Numbered from the stretch's first letter, positions 1-10,044 are shown. The stretch is DNA of 64,000 bases from Planctomycetota bacterium (GCA_020638675.1 JACKID010000003.1:310001-374000); one strand, 5' to 3'. Program-made: numbers and translations. The notes: generated by a model not told the origin, from the sequence alone.

Positions 1-634
1 CCTTCTTCTTGAGTTCTTCGATATCGATGTTGCCGTTGGCGGCTTCCTTGAGCGTGACGGCTTTGAAGCCGGCCATGGCGGCGGTAGCGGGGTTGGTGCC
101 GTGCGCCGCGCTGGGGATCAGGAATTCCGTGCGCTGGGCGCCTTCACCCCGGTCTTCGAAGTAGGCCTTGATGCACATCACGCCGGTGAGCTCGCCGTGG
201 GCGCCGGCCGCGGGCTGCAGGGTGACTTCGTCGAGCCCGCTGACTTCGCGCAGGTAATGCTCGAGGTTGTACATCAGCTCGAGGTGGCCCTGGATGTCGT
301 GCTCAGGCAGGTACGGGTGCGCCTTGGTGTAGCCCTGCTGCGCCAGCAGCGTGACGTTGATCTTGGGGTTGTACTTCATGGTGCATGAGCCGAGCGGGTA
401 GAAGTTCTTGTCGACGCTGAAGTTCTTCTTCGCGAGGTTCTTGAAGTGCCGCACGAGGTCGAGCTCGCCGATTTCGGGCAGGCGCGCGGGCTCAGTGCGA
501 AGCTTGGCGCCCTTGAGTGCGTCGGCGATGTCTACTTCCGGCACGTCGAGCTTCGGGAACGTCACGCAACGACGCCCGGGCTTGCTCAGCTCAAACAGCA
601 GGCGGTCGGCAGGATTCTCGGGAATGTTGCTCAT
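1..634 (-). CDS. gcvPB: Glycine dehydrogenase (decarboxylating) subunit 2, N-terminal part
   Basis: About 211 N-terminal residues are visible, starting MSNIPENPADRLLFELSKPG at 634; the rest lies beyond the left edge. The protein contains LGSCTMKYNPK and the LQPAAGAHGELTG region, both typical of the C-terminal half of the P protein when it is split into two subunits. Together with subunit 1 it forms the PLP-dependent P protein, which decarboxylates glycine and passes the aminomethyl group to lipoylated GcvH. The PLP lysine lies further downstream in this family and is not in the window. It is the last visible gene of gcvT-gcvH-gcvPA-gcvPB, 71 bp after gcvPA. Confidence 0.95.
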   Translation of the reverse strand, partial: MSNIPENPADRLLFELSKPGRRCVTFPKLDVPEVDIADALKGAKLRTEPARLPEIGELDLVRHFKNLAKKNFSVDKNFYPLGSCTMKYNPKINVTLLAQQGYTKAHPYLPEHDIQGHLELMYNLEHYLREVSGLDEVTLQPAAGAHGELTGVMCIKAYFEDRGEGAQRTEFLIPSAAHGTNPATAAMAGFKAVTLKEAANGNIDIEELKKK

Positions 635-678
635 GGTCTGTCTTCCTTGGTGGCGCTTGCGTGTTGTTGGTCGCGGCT

Positions 679-696
679 CCATCGCTTACGCGATGG
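679..696. repeat. Short hairpin between gcvPA and gcvPB
   Basis: A perfect 7-bp inverted repeat (CCATCGC / GCGATGG) with the loop TTAC lies in the 71-bp gap between gcvPA and gcvPB. No T-run follows on the minus strand, so it looks like an intercistronic processing or stability hairpin, or a small palindromic repeat, rather than a terminator. Confidence 0.5.
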
Positions 697-705
697 GCTC
701 TGGTC

Positions 706-2073
706 CTATGCACCGAGCGCTTTTGCGTATTTGTCGATGTCTTCCTTGGTGGTCATTTCCGTGACGGCCACGAGGTACTCGCCGGGCTGGCCCATGCCGA
801 CGGTCTCGAGCGGCAGGCCGCCCATGATGCCCTGCTTGATCAGCGCGGCATCAAGCCCGGGCTTGGCCTTGATCACGAACTCGTTGAACACCGGTGCATC
901 CGGGTGCGCCAGTTCCACGCCTTTGACGGCCGCGAGGGCCTTGCGCGCGAACTGCGTCTTGGCGACGACCTGGCGGCCGAGTTCAGTGAAGCCGCCCTTG
1001 CCCCACGCCGCGAGCTGGATCAGCGCGCGCAGCGCGCACAGCGCCTGGTTGGTGCAGATGTTGCTGGTGGCTTTTTCGCGGCGAATGTGCTGCTCGCGCG
1101 TGGCGAGTGCGAGCGCGAATGCGCGGCGCCCGTCGCGGTCCGTGGTCTCGCTGACGATGCGCCCCGGCATCTTGCGCACGAAGTCCTTGCGGCTCGCGAA
1201 GAAGCCGAAGGCCGGGCCGCCCATGAACATGTGGTTGCCGATCGACTGGCCTTCGCCCACGCAGATGTCGATCCCCGCGTCGGCCGGCGTCTGCAGCACG
1301 CTGAGGCTGACGGCCTCGGCGATCACCTGCACGATGGTGGTTTCGGCCTCGTGGGCCTGCTTGACCAGCGACTCGACGTCTTCGATCACACCGAGGAAGT
1401 TCGGCGACTGGATCGCGACGACCGCGGCTTCGCGCGTCAGCGCGGCCTTGAGCGCGCCGGCGTCCACTCGCCCGTCCTTGCCGGCGCCGACGGTGACCAG
1501 CTTCAGCCCGGTGGTTTCGCAGTAGGTCTTGACCGTGGCCGCATACTCCGGGTGGATGGCACCGGCCAGCACGACTGTCTCGCGCGTTTCTTTGCGGAAT
1601 TTGTCGGCCGTGAGGCGGTAGCCCATCAGCACGGCTTCGGCCAGCGCGCTCGCGCCGTCGTACATCCCCGCGTTGCTGACCTCGAAGCCGGTCAGCGCGG
1701 TGATGCAGCTCTGGAACTCGAACACGCTTGTGAGCGTGCCCTGGCTGCACTCCGGCTGGTAGGGCGTGTAGGCCGTGATGAAGTCGCCTTCATACAGGGC
1801 CAGGTGGTCGGCGAGCGTGCTGACGTGGTGGTTGTAGATGCCCGCGCCTCGGAAGAAGGCGTAGTTGCCCGCGTTCTTCGTTTTGGCGAGCAGCGCGTTG
1901 ATGTGGCGCGTGACCTCAAGCTCGCCCATGCTGGGGTTGAGCTTGACCTTGTCGCCGTTTTCCTTGACACGGATGTCGGCGGGAATGTCGACGTAGAGGT
2001 CGTCGATGCTCTTGGCGCCGATGGCCTTGAGCATCTCCGCGCGGTCTTCGTCAGTGTGCTGGATGAAGGGCAT
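706..2073 (-). CDS. gcvPA: Glycine dehydrogenase (decarboxylating) subunit 1
   Basis: 455 residues, the usual size for the N-terminal half of split glycine decarboxylase. Visible family signatures are MGELEVTRHINALLAKT, FRGAGIYNHHV, TPYQPECSQGTL and NAGMYDGASALAEA. I place the start at 2073 (MPFIQHTDEDRAEML) because a GAGG Shine-Dalgarno lies 5 nt upstream. The open frame continues upstream, but those extra residues (GLGAQGLGRPQP...) are encoded by a palindromic repeat and are not family-like. It works with GcvPB, GcvH and GcvT to convert glycine to CO2, ammonia and methylene-THF in the cytoplasm. A 20-bp hairpin lies in its leader. Confidence 0.96.
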   Translation of the reverse strand: MPFIQHTDEDRAEMLKAIGAKSIDDLYVDIPADIRVKENGDKVKLNPSMGELEVTRHINALLAKTKNAGNYAFFRGAGIYNHHVSTLADHLALYEGDFITAYTPYQPECSQGTLTSVFEFQSCITALTGFEVSNAGMYDGASALAEAVLMGYRLTADKFRKETRETVVLAGAIHPEYAATVKTYCETTGLKLVTVGAGKDGRVDAGALKAALTREAAVVAIQSPNFLGVIEDVESLVKQAHEAETTIVQVIAEAVSLSVLQTPADAGIDICVGEGQSIGNHMFMGGPAFGFFASRKDFVRKMPGRIVSETTDRDGRRAFALALATREQHIRREKATSNICTNQALCALRALIQLAAWGKGGFTELGRQVVAKTQFARKALAAVKGVELAHPDAPVFNEFVIKAKPGLDAALIKQGIMGGLPLETVGMGQPGEYLVAVTEMTTKEDIDKYAKALGA

Positions 2074-2105
2074 GTAGTCCTCAAAGGGCTTGGGGCTTGG
2101 GGCCT

Positions 2106-2158
2106 GGGGCTTGGCGGCACAGGGCTGTGGTCTCCCCAAGCCCTGTGCCCCAAGCCCC
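2106..2158. repeat. Palindromic element in the gcvPA leader (GGGGCTTGG family, copy 1)
   Basis: The arms GGGGCTTGG-(C)-GGCACAGGGCT (2106-2126) and AGCCCTGTGCC-CCAAGCCCC (2139-2158) pair over 20 bp with one bulged C and a 12-nt loop. Further GGGGCTTGG copies lie just beside it (2086-2105). It sits between the gcvH stop (2180) and the gcvPA start (2073). No T-run follows on the minus strand, so an intergenic repeat, or an mRNA stability or attenuation hairpin, fits better than a terminator. A related element lies at 14267-14330. Confidence 0.75.
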
Positions 2159-2179
2159 AATCCCGCCGCGCATTGCGCG

Positions 2180-2578
2180 TTAGTGTGCTTCTTCCTCGAG
2201 CTGTTTCTCGTAGGCGGCGAGATCCTTGGTGCCTTCGTTCAGCTCGTCGGCGTTGTCGGGCTTGACCTTGATCAGCCAGCCCTTGCCGAACGCGTCGGAC
2301 TTGAGCGCGCTGAAGTCGTCGCTGTCGACGTCGCTGTGGACCTCGACGATTTCGCCGCTGACGGGCGCGATCAGGTCGCTGACGGCCTTCACTGATTCGA
2401 TCTCGCCGAAGGCTTCGCCCTTGGTGACCTTGTCGCCGACTTCCGGCAGGTCAACGAAGGTAAGGTCGTTCAGCTGGTCCACGGCGAAGTCGGTGATGCC
2501 GATCGTGACCGTGCCGTCGCCTTCGAGGCGGCCCCACTCGTGAGATTCCAGGTAACGTGCGTTGTTCGGACGTGCCAT
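2180..2578 (-). CDS. gcvH: Glycine cleavage system H protein
   Basis: 132 residues, the normal length for GcvH. It is the lipoyl carrier that shuttles the aminomethyl intermediate between the P, T and L proteins. The biotinyl/lipoyl fold is evident, with the lipoylation loop GEIESVKAVSDL and the modified lysine at residue 64. The acidic C-terminal stretch (SDVDSDDFSALKSDAFG) is typical. It lies 36 bp downstream of gcvT and 106 bp upstream of gcvPA on the same strand. The Shine-Dalgarno is weak. L protein and lipoate ligase genes are not in the window. Confidence 0.97.
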   Translation of the reverse strand: MARPNNARYLESHEWGRLEGDGTVTIGITDFAVDQLNDLTFVDLPEVGDKVTKGEAFGEIESVKAVSDLIAPVSGEIVEVHSDVDSDDFSALKSDAFGKGWLIKVKPDNADELNEGTKDLAAYEKQLEEEAH

Positions 2579-2614
2579 GTTTGTCTTTCGTTCGTATGCC
2601 CCAATGAGCGTGAG

Positions 2615-3745
<1,131 letters not shown>

Positions 3746-3828
3746 GGTGCGCTCCATTACCACAGGCCGGAGGGGGCACCGCTTTTGCCTCTTAATGCCC
3801 GTAACGTCAACGATTTCGGGATGGGGCG

Positions 3829-5916
3829 CTACTCGGGCTTGTAGTCGACTTCCCGTTTCCAGATACGGGTGGCATCGCCGACCGGGTCGTCCGAGGGCAC
3901 TTCGCCGCTGCCCAGCAGGCACATCGCATCGCGGACATGCTGCAGCGAGCCGAGCAGGTACAGCACGTCCCCGGCGCGCAAAGGGTCGTTGGGCTGGAAG
4001 TTGTCCAGCACCTCGCCGTTGCGGCTTACGGCGATCACGGACGCCTTGGTGCGCGAGCGCAAGTGCATATCCAGCAGGGACTTGCCCGTTCCGAAGTCCT
4101 CTTTCTGCAGGGCGTAGGTTTCCACTTTCAGCCCGCCGAGATCTGCCAGCGTGTTGCGCGGAACGGTCGCGCGGCGGACAGTGCCCTGCGTGCGTTCACG
4201 CACAAGTGCCAGTTCGCGCTCGATCACGTTGCGGGGGATGTTCATCAGGCGCAGCACGCGCGCCATGATCTCGACCGAGCTTTCCAGCTCGCCGCTGACG
4301 ACTTCGCTGGCGCCAAGTTCGGTCAGGTGGGCGGCCTCGGCGTGATAGCGGGCGCGGACGATGATCGGCAGGTCCGGCGCGACGCGCTTGACGGTGTCCA
4401 GTGCGCGCTGCACGGCGCCGGGGTCATTGATCGTCATCACAAAAGCGCGCGCGTGGTGGATGCGCGCGTGTTCCAGCGCCTCTTCGCTGGTGACGTCGGC
4501 GTAGTAGACGGGCTCCTTCTCAAGCCGGGCGGCGCGGACCGTCTCGGCGTTCATCTCGAGCGCGATGTAGCTGGCGCCGACGGTCTTGAGTGCGTTTGCC
4601 AGCATGCGCCCGCTGACGCCGTAGCCTGCGATCACGACGTGCCCGCTGATGTCTTCGTCGTGTTGCAACGGCTGGTCGATCGGGCGCACGCCCATCAGCT
4701 TTTCCAGCGGGCGCAGCAGCCGCGCGCCGGCGGCCAAATGCGGACTGAAGCGGATCACCAGCGGCGTGACGAACATGGTCATGATCGCCGCGGCCGTGAG
4801 CCAGCGTCCTTCCTCGGACATGTTGACCAGCCTCAGCGGGTCATCGGCGGCAGTATTAAGGATGACAAACCCGAACTCGCCGACCTGCGACAGCCCCAGT
4901 CCGGCGATGACGGCGGCGCGGGCAGGAAAGCGCATGAACAGCGCGGCGATGGTGGCCAGGATGCTCTTGCCAATGAAGATCATCACGAAGATGCCCGCGA
5001 CCAGCAGCGGGTTGTCGACGACCGCGCGAATGTCGAACAGCATGCCCAACGAGATGAAAAACAGCCCGGTCAGCACGTCGCGCAGGGACATGACGTCGCT
5101 GAGCGCGCGTGTCGCAAACGGCGAGTCGGCGATCACCACGCCCGCCAGGAAAGCACCCAGTGCCAGCGACAGCCCGGCGTAGCCGGTGGCCAGCGCAATA
5201 CCGATGCAGATCGCGAGGATGGCCAGCACGAAACTCTCGCGGCTGCGGGTCTTGTCCACGCGCGCGAGAATCACCGGCAGCACCGCGCGCGACAGGATGT
5301 AGGTAACGACTACGGCCGCCGCGGCAAGCCCCAGGCTCACGCCCGTGTCTTTCAGCAGGTCCAGCGCCGAGCCGCCGCCCGCCAGCACGGGCAGGGTGAG
5401 CATCATGGGGATGACGCAAAGGTCCTGGAACAGCAGCGTGCCGACGATGAAGCGCCCGTGGGGGGCGTCGATTTCGCCGCGTGAGGCCAGCCCGCGCAGC
5501 ACAATCGCCGTGCTGGAAAGCGAGATGGCAAATGCCAGCGGGACGGCCGCCTTGAACGGCAGCCCGAGCGCAAGGCAGACGCCAATAGCGGCGGCGGTGG
5601 TGAGCCCGACCTGCAGCGTGCCGCCAATCAGCAGCGGCTTGCCGATGCGCAGGAAGCGCGACAGCGGGAACTCAAGCCCGATGGTGAACAGCAGCAGCAC
5701 CACGCCGACTTCGGCCAGGGTGTCGATGGTTTCCTTGTCTTCGACGAGGCGCAGACCGAACGGCCCGCAGATCGCGCCGGCAAGCAGCAGGCCGGTCACG
5801 GCCGGCAAGCGCAACGCCGCCATCAGCAACGAGGCAATCACCCCGGCGCCCAGCACGATGCCGATATCAACGAGGAAGCCGAAGCGGCTTAGATCTGTCG
5901 TCGCCAGGAATTCCAT
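3829..5916 (-). CDS. CPA2-family cation:proton antiporter with TrkA-N and TrkA-C domains
   Basis: 695 residues. Residues about 10-390 form a Na+/H+ exchanger fold of a dozen or so hydrophobic segments, with LLLFTIGLEFPL, SLSSTAIVLRGL and GAFLAGVVIADSPFA. A cytoplasmic RCK/TrkA-N nucleotide-binding domain follows, with the Rossmann motif GYGVSGR, and the C-terminus is a TrkA-C domain (DPLRAGDVLYLLGS). The architecture matches KefB/KefC/YbaL-type K+/H+ antiporters, in which the RCK module gates transport in response to nucleotide or ligand. The cation cannot be decided from sequence. It is 83 bp upstream of gcvT on the same strand, with no obvious functional link. Confidence 0.88.
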   Translation of the reverse strand: MEFLATTDLSRFGFLVDIGIVLGAGVIASLLMAALRLPAVTGLLLAGAICGPFGLRLVEDKETIDTLAEVGVVLLLFTIGLEFPLSRFLRIGKPLLIGGTLQVGLTTAAAIGVCLALGLPFKAAVPLAFAISLSSTAIVLRGLASRGEIDAPHGRFIVGTLLFQDLCVIPMMLTLPVLAGGGSALDLLKDTGVSLGLAAAAVVVTYILSRAVLPVILARVDKTRSRESFVLAILAICIGIALATGYAGLSLALGAFLAGVVIADSPFATRALSDVMSLRDVLTGLFFISLGMLFDIRAVVDNPLLVAGIFVMIFIGKSILATIAALFMRFPARAAVIAGLGLSQVGEFGFVILNTAADDPLRLVNMSEEGRWLTAAAIMTMFVTPLVIRFSPHLAAGARLLRPLEKLMGVRPIDQPLQHDEDISGHVVIAGYGVSGRMLANALKTVGASYIALEMNAETVRAARLEKEPVYYADVTSEEALEHARIHHARAFVMTINDPGAVQRALDTVKRVAPDLPIIVRARYHAEAAHLTELGASEVVSGELESSVEIMARVLRLMNIPRNVIERELALVRERTQGTVRRATVPRNTLADLGGLKVETYALQKEDFGTGKSLLDMHLRSRTKASVIAVSRNGEVLDNFQPNDPLRAGDVLYLLGSLQHVRDAMCLLGSGEVPSDDPVGDATRIWKREVDYKPE

Positions 5917-5949
5917 GCGAGCGTTATACCCGCACCGTCAATGGCAGGG

Positions 5950-8034
5950 TTATTGCTTCCGCTTGAGTTCGACTTCGAGGGACACGGACTTGCTGCGGTC
6001 GATCTCAAACTCTTTCTGGAATTCTTCAATCGTTTCTCCGCTGACCTTGAGGGTGATCTTGCCCTCGGTGGCGAAGTAGAGCTCCTGCACGACGTCGTTG
6101 CCGTTATCGGTCTTGACGATTTCGAATGGTATCGACCGGCCGTTGTGCTCCAGGCTGACCTGGTAGTTCCAGAGCTCGGAGCGATCTATGACCCGCACCC
6201 GCAGGGTGCACGTGAAGGGCGGACCGTAAAGCGCCTCGACGCTCTCTTCAGCCACTACGGTGAACTCGTCGGCTTCCCATGGGGCTGTCATCTCATAGAA
6301 GCCCGAGACGCGGTAGCGGCCCGGTGGAAGCGCAAACGTGCCCTGGCCCGTCGTGTGAATGAATGCGCCTTCAGGCGGATCGATCCCTGCGATGGAAACT
6401 TCGCGCGCGTCGCCGTCGCGTGGGGTCAGCGTGACCGTTCCGCTGCGCTCGAGCTGGACAGTGGTCTCCTGCACCTCGGCCGGATTGACGGTGACAATTC
6501 GCGACGCGTAACCGTTTCCGGCGATCCGCAAACGGACCGCCTGGCTTGATAGGCCGCCGATCACAAACTTGCCCTCCTCGTCCGGCGCAAGTGTTTCGTC
6601 GGGCCAACCTTCAGCTGAGTAGCGTGTGAGGGTCATGCCTTGTGGTGATACCGGCCCCTCTGCGCGCACAATCAGTTGCCTGGTTTCGAACTTCACGTGC
6701 CAATTCGAAATCGACGGCGGCGCGAGCACTTCCAGCTCTTTGACGAACTTCTGCTCAGTATCCCAGTTGCCAGCCGTCACGGTGTAAAAGCCTGGCTTGA
6801 GGCCATAAACAAGGCGAGCGTCCTCTCGCCGTCCATCACCTCGCAGTGCGACAGTGAACTTGCTTCTTGGCTTGTCCATGGGCTTCACGACTAACGAGTA
6901 CAACGGAATGTCCCCGGCCGTCATGACGCAGTCGACGGTGCCGGTTCCCGTCAGGTCGATCACTCGCTCGATGGAGTCACCCAGAGTTTCAAAGTCGACG
7001 GTGAACGAGCGGGCCACGAACACCGCGTCGGCGCGCCCCCAGATGTAGAACGCCACTTGGCTCGGCGCTGGAATGCCACTGAATACCACGTCGCCGGCTT
7101 TGTCCGTCACCGCAAGCGGTGCCTGATCAAACACGCTGCCCGCCCGGAAGCCGACGCCGGACATTGGAAGCGCGTCGGGTCCGATCAGTCGTATCTTCAC
7201 ACTGGCGCCCGCGGGCGGCGTGAGAGTCACAACACGAGTTTCGCCGCGAACAAGCTGAAGTGGCTCGCTCTCCACGAGTTGGTCAAACCAGTCGACGCAT
7301 GCCACACATTGGTGGTCCAGCTTCTCAGACCAGTTCAGCGAGATGACGGCCTTGCCGGTGGCAAGATCGAATTTGCTGCCGACCGCAGGCCTGTTTCCCG
7401 AATCCAGCCAGCGCAGCCAAGCCCTTGCAGGGAGGCATGCCGCCCCAGTGATGGCTACCTCGATTGTCGTGGTAAGTGCCTTCTTCAGGCGAATGGTCGT
7501 ATTCTCGGCGGTCGCAGGGATTTGGGCGACTTCGTAGCGGTCGTCTGTGACAACAAAGATGGAGCGCTCGGGCAGCTTCTCTATGTCCGGTAGGCGAATC
7601 TTGAAGCCACCGTCGCTGCCTGTCGTCGCCTCATGTATGTCCATCTGGGGTAGCGCGTCCTTAGTAGGCACGCCTCTGTCATGAAGGAACAGTCGAACAA
7701 GCACGTCGGGGATGGCGGCGCCGGATTCGGCATCGACCACGGAACCCTCAACGAGTATGCCACCCGCGGCCGGGGTCTCCGTTGTTGGCGTCTCGGTGGG
7801 CCTGGATTTGGGCGGCGGTTCGAGACTGTCGTCTTTCGCGCCATCAAGATTGGCTTCCGGGTGAGACGCATCGGCTGGCCGGAGCGGCTGACGTTCCGGC
7901 TTTGGGCTGTTCGTCGCGCTGGATTCTCGTACCGCGACGTCCGGTGTCGCGGCCGGCTTTGTTGCCAGCCACAGCCCGACGGCGACCCCTATGACCGCCA
8001 GCAGAACAAGCGCAGGTGTAGTGAGTTTTCTCAT
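5950..8034 (-). CDS. Membrane-anchored protein with carboxypeptidase-regulatory-like beta domains, unknown function
   Basis: 694 residues from an ATG at 8034 with a good GGAGG site. One N-terminal hydrophobic segment (residues about 8-27) is followed by a Pro/Thr/Glu-rich linker (about 30-90). A beta-sandwich segment follows, with the pattern GSVVDAESGAAIPDVLVRLF seen in CarboxypepD_reg-like domains, and then several more Ig-like beta segments. I see no catalytic motif. This layout suggests an exported, single-pass anchored protein. The gene stands alone between the antiporter and a terminator-like hairpin at 8085-8104. Its codon use looks less GC-biased than that of the metabolic neighbours. 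Confidence 0.7.
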   Translation of the reverse strand: MRKLTTPALVLLAVIGVAVGLWLATKPAATPDVAVRESSATNSPKPERQPLRPADASHPEANLDGAKDDSLEPPPKSRPTETPTTETPAAGGILVEGSVVDAESGAAIPDVLVRLFLHDRGVPTKDALPQMDIHEATTGSDGGFKIRLPDIEKLPERSIFVVTDDRYEVAQIPATAENTTIRLKKALTTTIEVAITGAACLPARAWLRWLDSGNRPAVGSKFDLATGKAVISLNWSEKLDHQCVACVDWFDQLVESEPLQLVRGETRVVTLTPPAGASVKIRLIGPDALPMSGVGFRAGSVFDQAPLAVTDKAGDVVFSGIPAPSQVAFYIWGRADAVFVARSFTVDFETLGDSIERVIDLTGTGTVDCVMTAGDIPLYSLVVKPMDKPRSKFTVALRGDGRREDARLVYGLKPGFYTVTAGNWDTEQKFVKELEVLAPPSISNWHVKFETRQLIVRAEGPVSPQGMTLTRYSAEGWPDETLAPDEEGKFVIGGLSSQAVRLRIAGNGYASRIVTVNPAEVQETTVQLERSGTVTLTPRDGDAREVSIAGIDPPEGAFIHTTGQGTFALPPGRYRVSGFYEMTAPWEADEFTVVAEESVEALYGPPFTCTLRVRVIDRSELWNYQVSLEHNGRSIPFEIVKTDNGNDVVQELYFATEGKITLKVSGETIEEFQKEFEIDRSKSVSLEVELKRKQ

Positions 8035-8084
8035 CGAGCGCCTCCGATTGTAACGAATGCGGGCGCCCAACGGGCAAAACGAAA

Positions 8085-8104
8085 CCCCCGCCATTTGGCG
8101 GGGG
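8085..8104 (-). terminator. Rho-independent terminator-like hairpin
   Basis: An 8-bp perfect stem (CCCCCGCC / GGCGGGGG) with the loop ATTT is followed on the minus strand by TTTCGTTTT. It sits just after the stop of the VOC remnant, matching the position of the hairpin after the intact VOC gene. Confidence 0.6.
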
Positions 8105-8124
8105 GTTGGAATTTGCGATCCGGG

Positions 8125-8178
8125 CTATTGGGGCAGCGGCTGGCCTATGTCGATGCGGTTGCCGTCTGGATCGGCCAT
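8125..8178 (-). pseudogene. 3' remnant of a VOC (glyoxalase-like) gene
   Basis: Read on the minus strand, this encodes MADPDGNRIDIGQPLPQ and a stop, identical in protein to the C-terminus of the intact VOC gene at 10139-10516, with silent differences. No upstream part of the gene remains. It is a truncated duplicate, not a functional gene. Confidence 0.85.
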
Positions 8179-8374
8179 GAAGCTGGAGATTCGGACGGAA
8201 GCCTATGTGGCACTAGAGTCGACCCGCCTTGAGGTCACCCTTAAAGGCCATGCCATGCAAGCAGTGAACAAGTGGTCTGGTAGCATGACAGCGTGGGACA
8301 TTGACGGAGACGACACCATTCCGACGATCATCAAGCAATCCGACGGGACAGACGCGACTTGGGAGGTCAAGTAG
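8177..8374 (+). CDS. Possible small protein (65 aa), unknown
   Basis: An ATG at 8177 opens a 65-residue frame beginning MKLEIRTEAYVALE and ending TDATWEVK, 14 bp before the start of the next gene. It begins exactly where the VOC duplication ends, so its first codon overlaps the remnant. I recognise no family, signal peptide or membrane segment, and there is no clear Shine-Dalgarno. It could be a real small gene cotranscribed with the downstream anchored protein, or a chance frame. Confidence 0.3.
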   Translation: MKLEIRTEAYVALESTRLEVTLKGHAMQAVNKWSGSMTAWDIDGDDTIPTIIKQSDGTDATWEVK

Positions 8375-8388
8375 GTTCGGATTCGCGC

Positions 8389-10044
8389 ATGCGCAGCCGT
8401 AACAGGAATTTGGCGCTTGGACTGCTCGCACTCTTGTGCGCGGGTGTGGGCGTTTGGGTGGTGTGCTCCTGGTGGCCGAACGAACATGGTGTCGAGCTGC
8501 ACACCGAGTTTGATGCCAAGGGGGGGGGTATGCCCACAGAAACTGGGCATCCTCTCGAAATCAGCCGAAATGCCGACTCTGGACCGACGCCACCGAATGC
8601 CGCGCAGCCGGCGTGCGGTGGCGTCCCGGATCCTGAGGGTACAGACGACCTGACGCGCCTTACCTTCCTTTCCCCTGACGGAGTGCCCTTGGGCGGTCTT
8701 CGCTGCAGAATCACCTCATCCGGTGAAGCAGGAGAGTTGGTGACCGAAGAGATCACCACCGGGAGCCAGGGCGCCCTGATTGTCCCACGTCAGCACAAGC
8801 TCGGGGTTGTCGTCCAACTTCTGGATGAAGGCAAGTACATCCATGAGCGCGGTGACGGTGAGTTTGTGCGTTCTTGTTCGTTTGCGAACCTTCAGGGGCG
8901 GCCGCTGCCGGAGCATCGACGCAAGATCGTCGTCTACGAACTGTTGCATTACAAAATCGCTGTGAACTATGAAGACGGCTCTGAGTGGGAAGGGGAACTT
9001 CGTTTCGAAACCGATCTCGACCGTGTGTGGTCCGCGGTTAGCGTCAAAGATGGTGTTGCGTCAGGGCTGACTGTGCCGTCCAGAGTTTCGGCCCGCGCCT
9101 GGGCGAGTTCGTTCAGAGCGGATCATGAAGCTCGCTCGATTGAGTGGGTTGGAGGCCGCGAGGATCCAGAGCGCACACTTCTGCTCACGTTGCCACGAGC
9201 GAAAGACGTGACAACGGCACTGATTGTGGTGGATCTGAGCGGCTTTTCCGCAGCGGATCAGGTACTGGTCAACCACTACGAAGTGAGGAAAATCGCCAAG
9301 ACGGGTTCGACCATGCGTACCAGCATGGGGACGGACAGGGTATCTGGAGGAAAGAAACACATAGTCGGAAGTCGGGCACCCGGCCGCTACTGCGTTTCAG
9401 TAGGCACCAGGGAACAGGGTTGGACTAGTAGCGAGTTTGAGGTCAAAGCCGGGGAGACCAAGCTGTTGGTACCCGAACTACGCCCGTGCGGCACTGTTGT
9501 TGCAAGGATTCTCTCAAACGACGGTGAAGTGATGGCAGACGCTCGGCTGTTCATCCGTCGGGGTGCCTTTCCTCAATGGACATCTTGGGTTGACGACCCA
9601 TCCGGCTGGAGCCTTGACGGCGAGAGATGTTCGGTCGATGCCCAAGGAGATTGTGAGCTGTACGGCGTTCCACCAGGCTTGGTCGAGATTGAGGTATGTG
9701 CCCGAAAGTGTGATTCGGTCGTTGCGACCTATGATATCAAGCCGGGCGTTCGGCTTGACCTGGGTGAGATCCGACTCGATGCCGCAAGCGGCGTCGTTCA
9801 AGTGCAACTCTCGAACTACCGTACCGATGTGTTGTACGAGGCCGTATTGTTTCAAACGGGTGCCTCAGCTGTTGAGGATCCGGTGGACTTCGACGAGTCC
9901 GGCTATCTGGACATGCAAGCTGTACCGTTGAGGTCCTACACTTTGCTCATTCGCCCCAAGGGCGGCGGCGTTGCGACAACTCGCTTCATTGAGCTTACGA
10001 AGCAAGAACCGGTTGTCGCACTGGACGTCAACATGCCTGAGTGA
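8389..10044 (+). CDS. Membrane-anchored beta-rich protein, unknown function
   Basis: 551 residues from an ATG at 8389 (MRSRNRNLALGLLALL). One N-terminal transmembrane segment (about residues 7-28) is followed by a low-complexity linker and several beta-rich segments. Two fragments look like carboxypeptidase-regulatory or Ig-like folds (LTFLSPDGVPLGGLRCRI; GTVVARILSNDGEVMADARL). The architecture resembles the protein at 5950-8034, but I could not align them with confidence. The gene is bracketed by two 105-bp direct repeats and its third codon positions look less GC-rich than those of neighbouring housekeeping genes, so acquisition or a local duplication event is plausible. Confidence 0.65.
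   Translation: MRSRNRNLALGLLALLCAGVGVWVVCSWWPNEHGVELHTEFDAKGGGMPTETGHPLEISRNADSGPTPPNAAQPACGGVPDPEGTDDLTRLTFLSPDGVPLGGLRCRITSSGEAGELVTEEITTGSQGALIVPRQHKLGVVVQLLDEGKYIHERGDGEFVRSCSFANLQGRPLPEHRRKIVVYELLHYKIAVNYEDGSEWEGELRFETDLDRVWSAVSVKDGVASGLTVPSRVSARAWASSFRADHEARSIEWVGGREDPERTLLLTLPRAKDVTTALIVVDLSGFSAADQVLVNHYEVRKIAKTGSTMRTSMGTDRVSGGKKHIVGSRAPGRYCVSVGTREQGWTSSEFEVKAGETKLLVPELRPCGTVVARILSNDGEVMADARLFIRRGAFPQWTSWVDDPSGWSLDGERCSVDAQGDCELYGVPPGLVEIEVCARKCDSVVATYDIKPGVRLDLGEIRLDAASGVVQVQLSNYRTDVLYEAVLFQTGASAVEDPVDFDESGYLDMQAVPLRSYTLLIRPKGGGVATTRFIELTKQEPVVALDVNMPE

Larger units (their letters stand above)
8074..8178. repeat. Direct repeat, copy 1: duplicated VOC gene 3' end plus its terminator
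   Basis: This 105-bp stretch is near-identical, with scattered mismatches, to 10087-10192. The copies share the GGCAAAACGA lead-in, a CCCCCGCC-TTTGG-type hairpin and the last 18 codons of the VOC gene. The similarity stops abruptly after the CCAT at 8175-8178. The two copies flank about 1.9 kb holding the 551-residue anchored protein gene. Confidence 0.85.

Noticed and set aside
2074..2160. N-terminal extension of gcvPA up to 2160
   Set aside because: The extra residues are encoded by the palindromic repeat and are not family-like; the start at 2073 has a proper Shine-Dalgarno.
517..2265. Long plus-strand open frame (582 codons) opposite gcvPA and gcvH
   Set aside because: It is an antisense shadow produced by GC-rich third codon positions; the minus strand encodes clear gcvPA and gcvH.
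3746..3828. Glycine riboswitch upstream of gcvT
   Set aside because: The gap is only 83 bp and shows no tandem aptamer-like stems or conserved glycine-riboswitch core.
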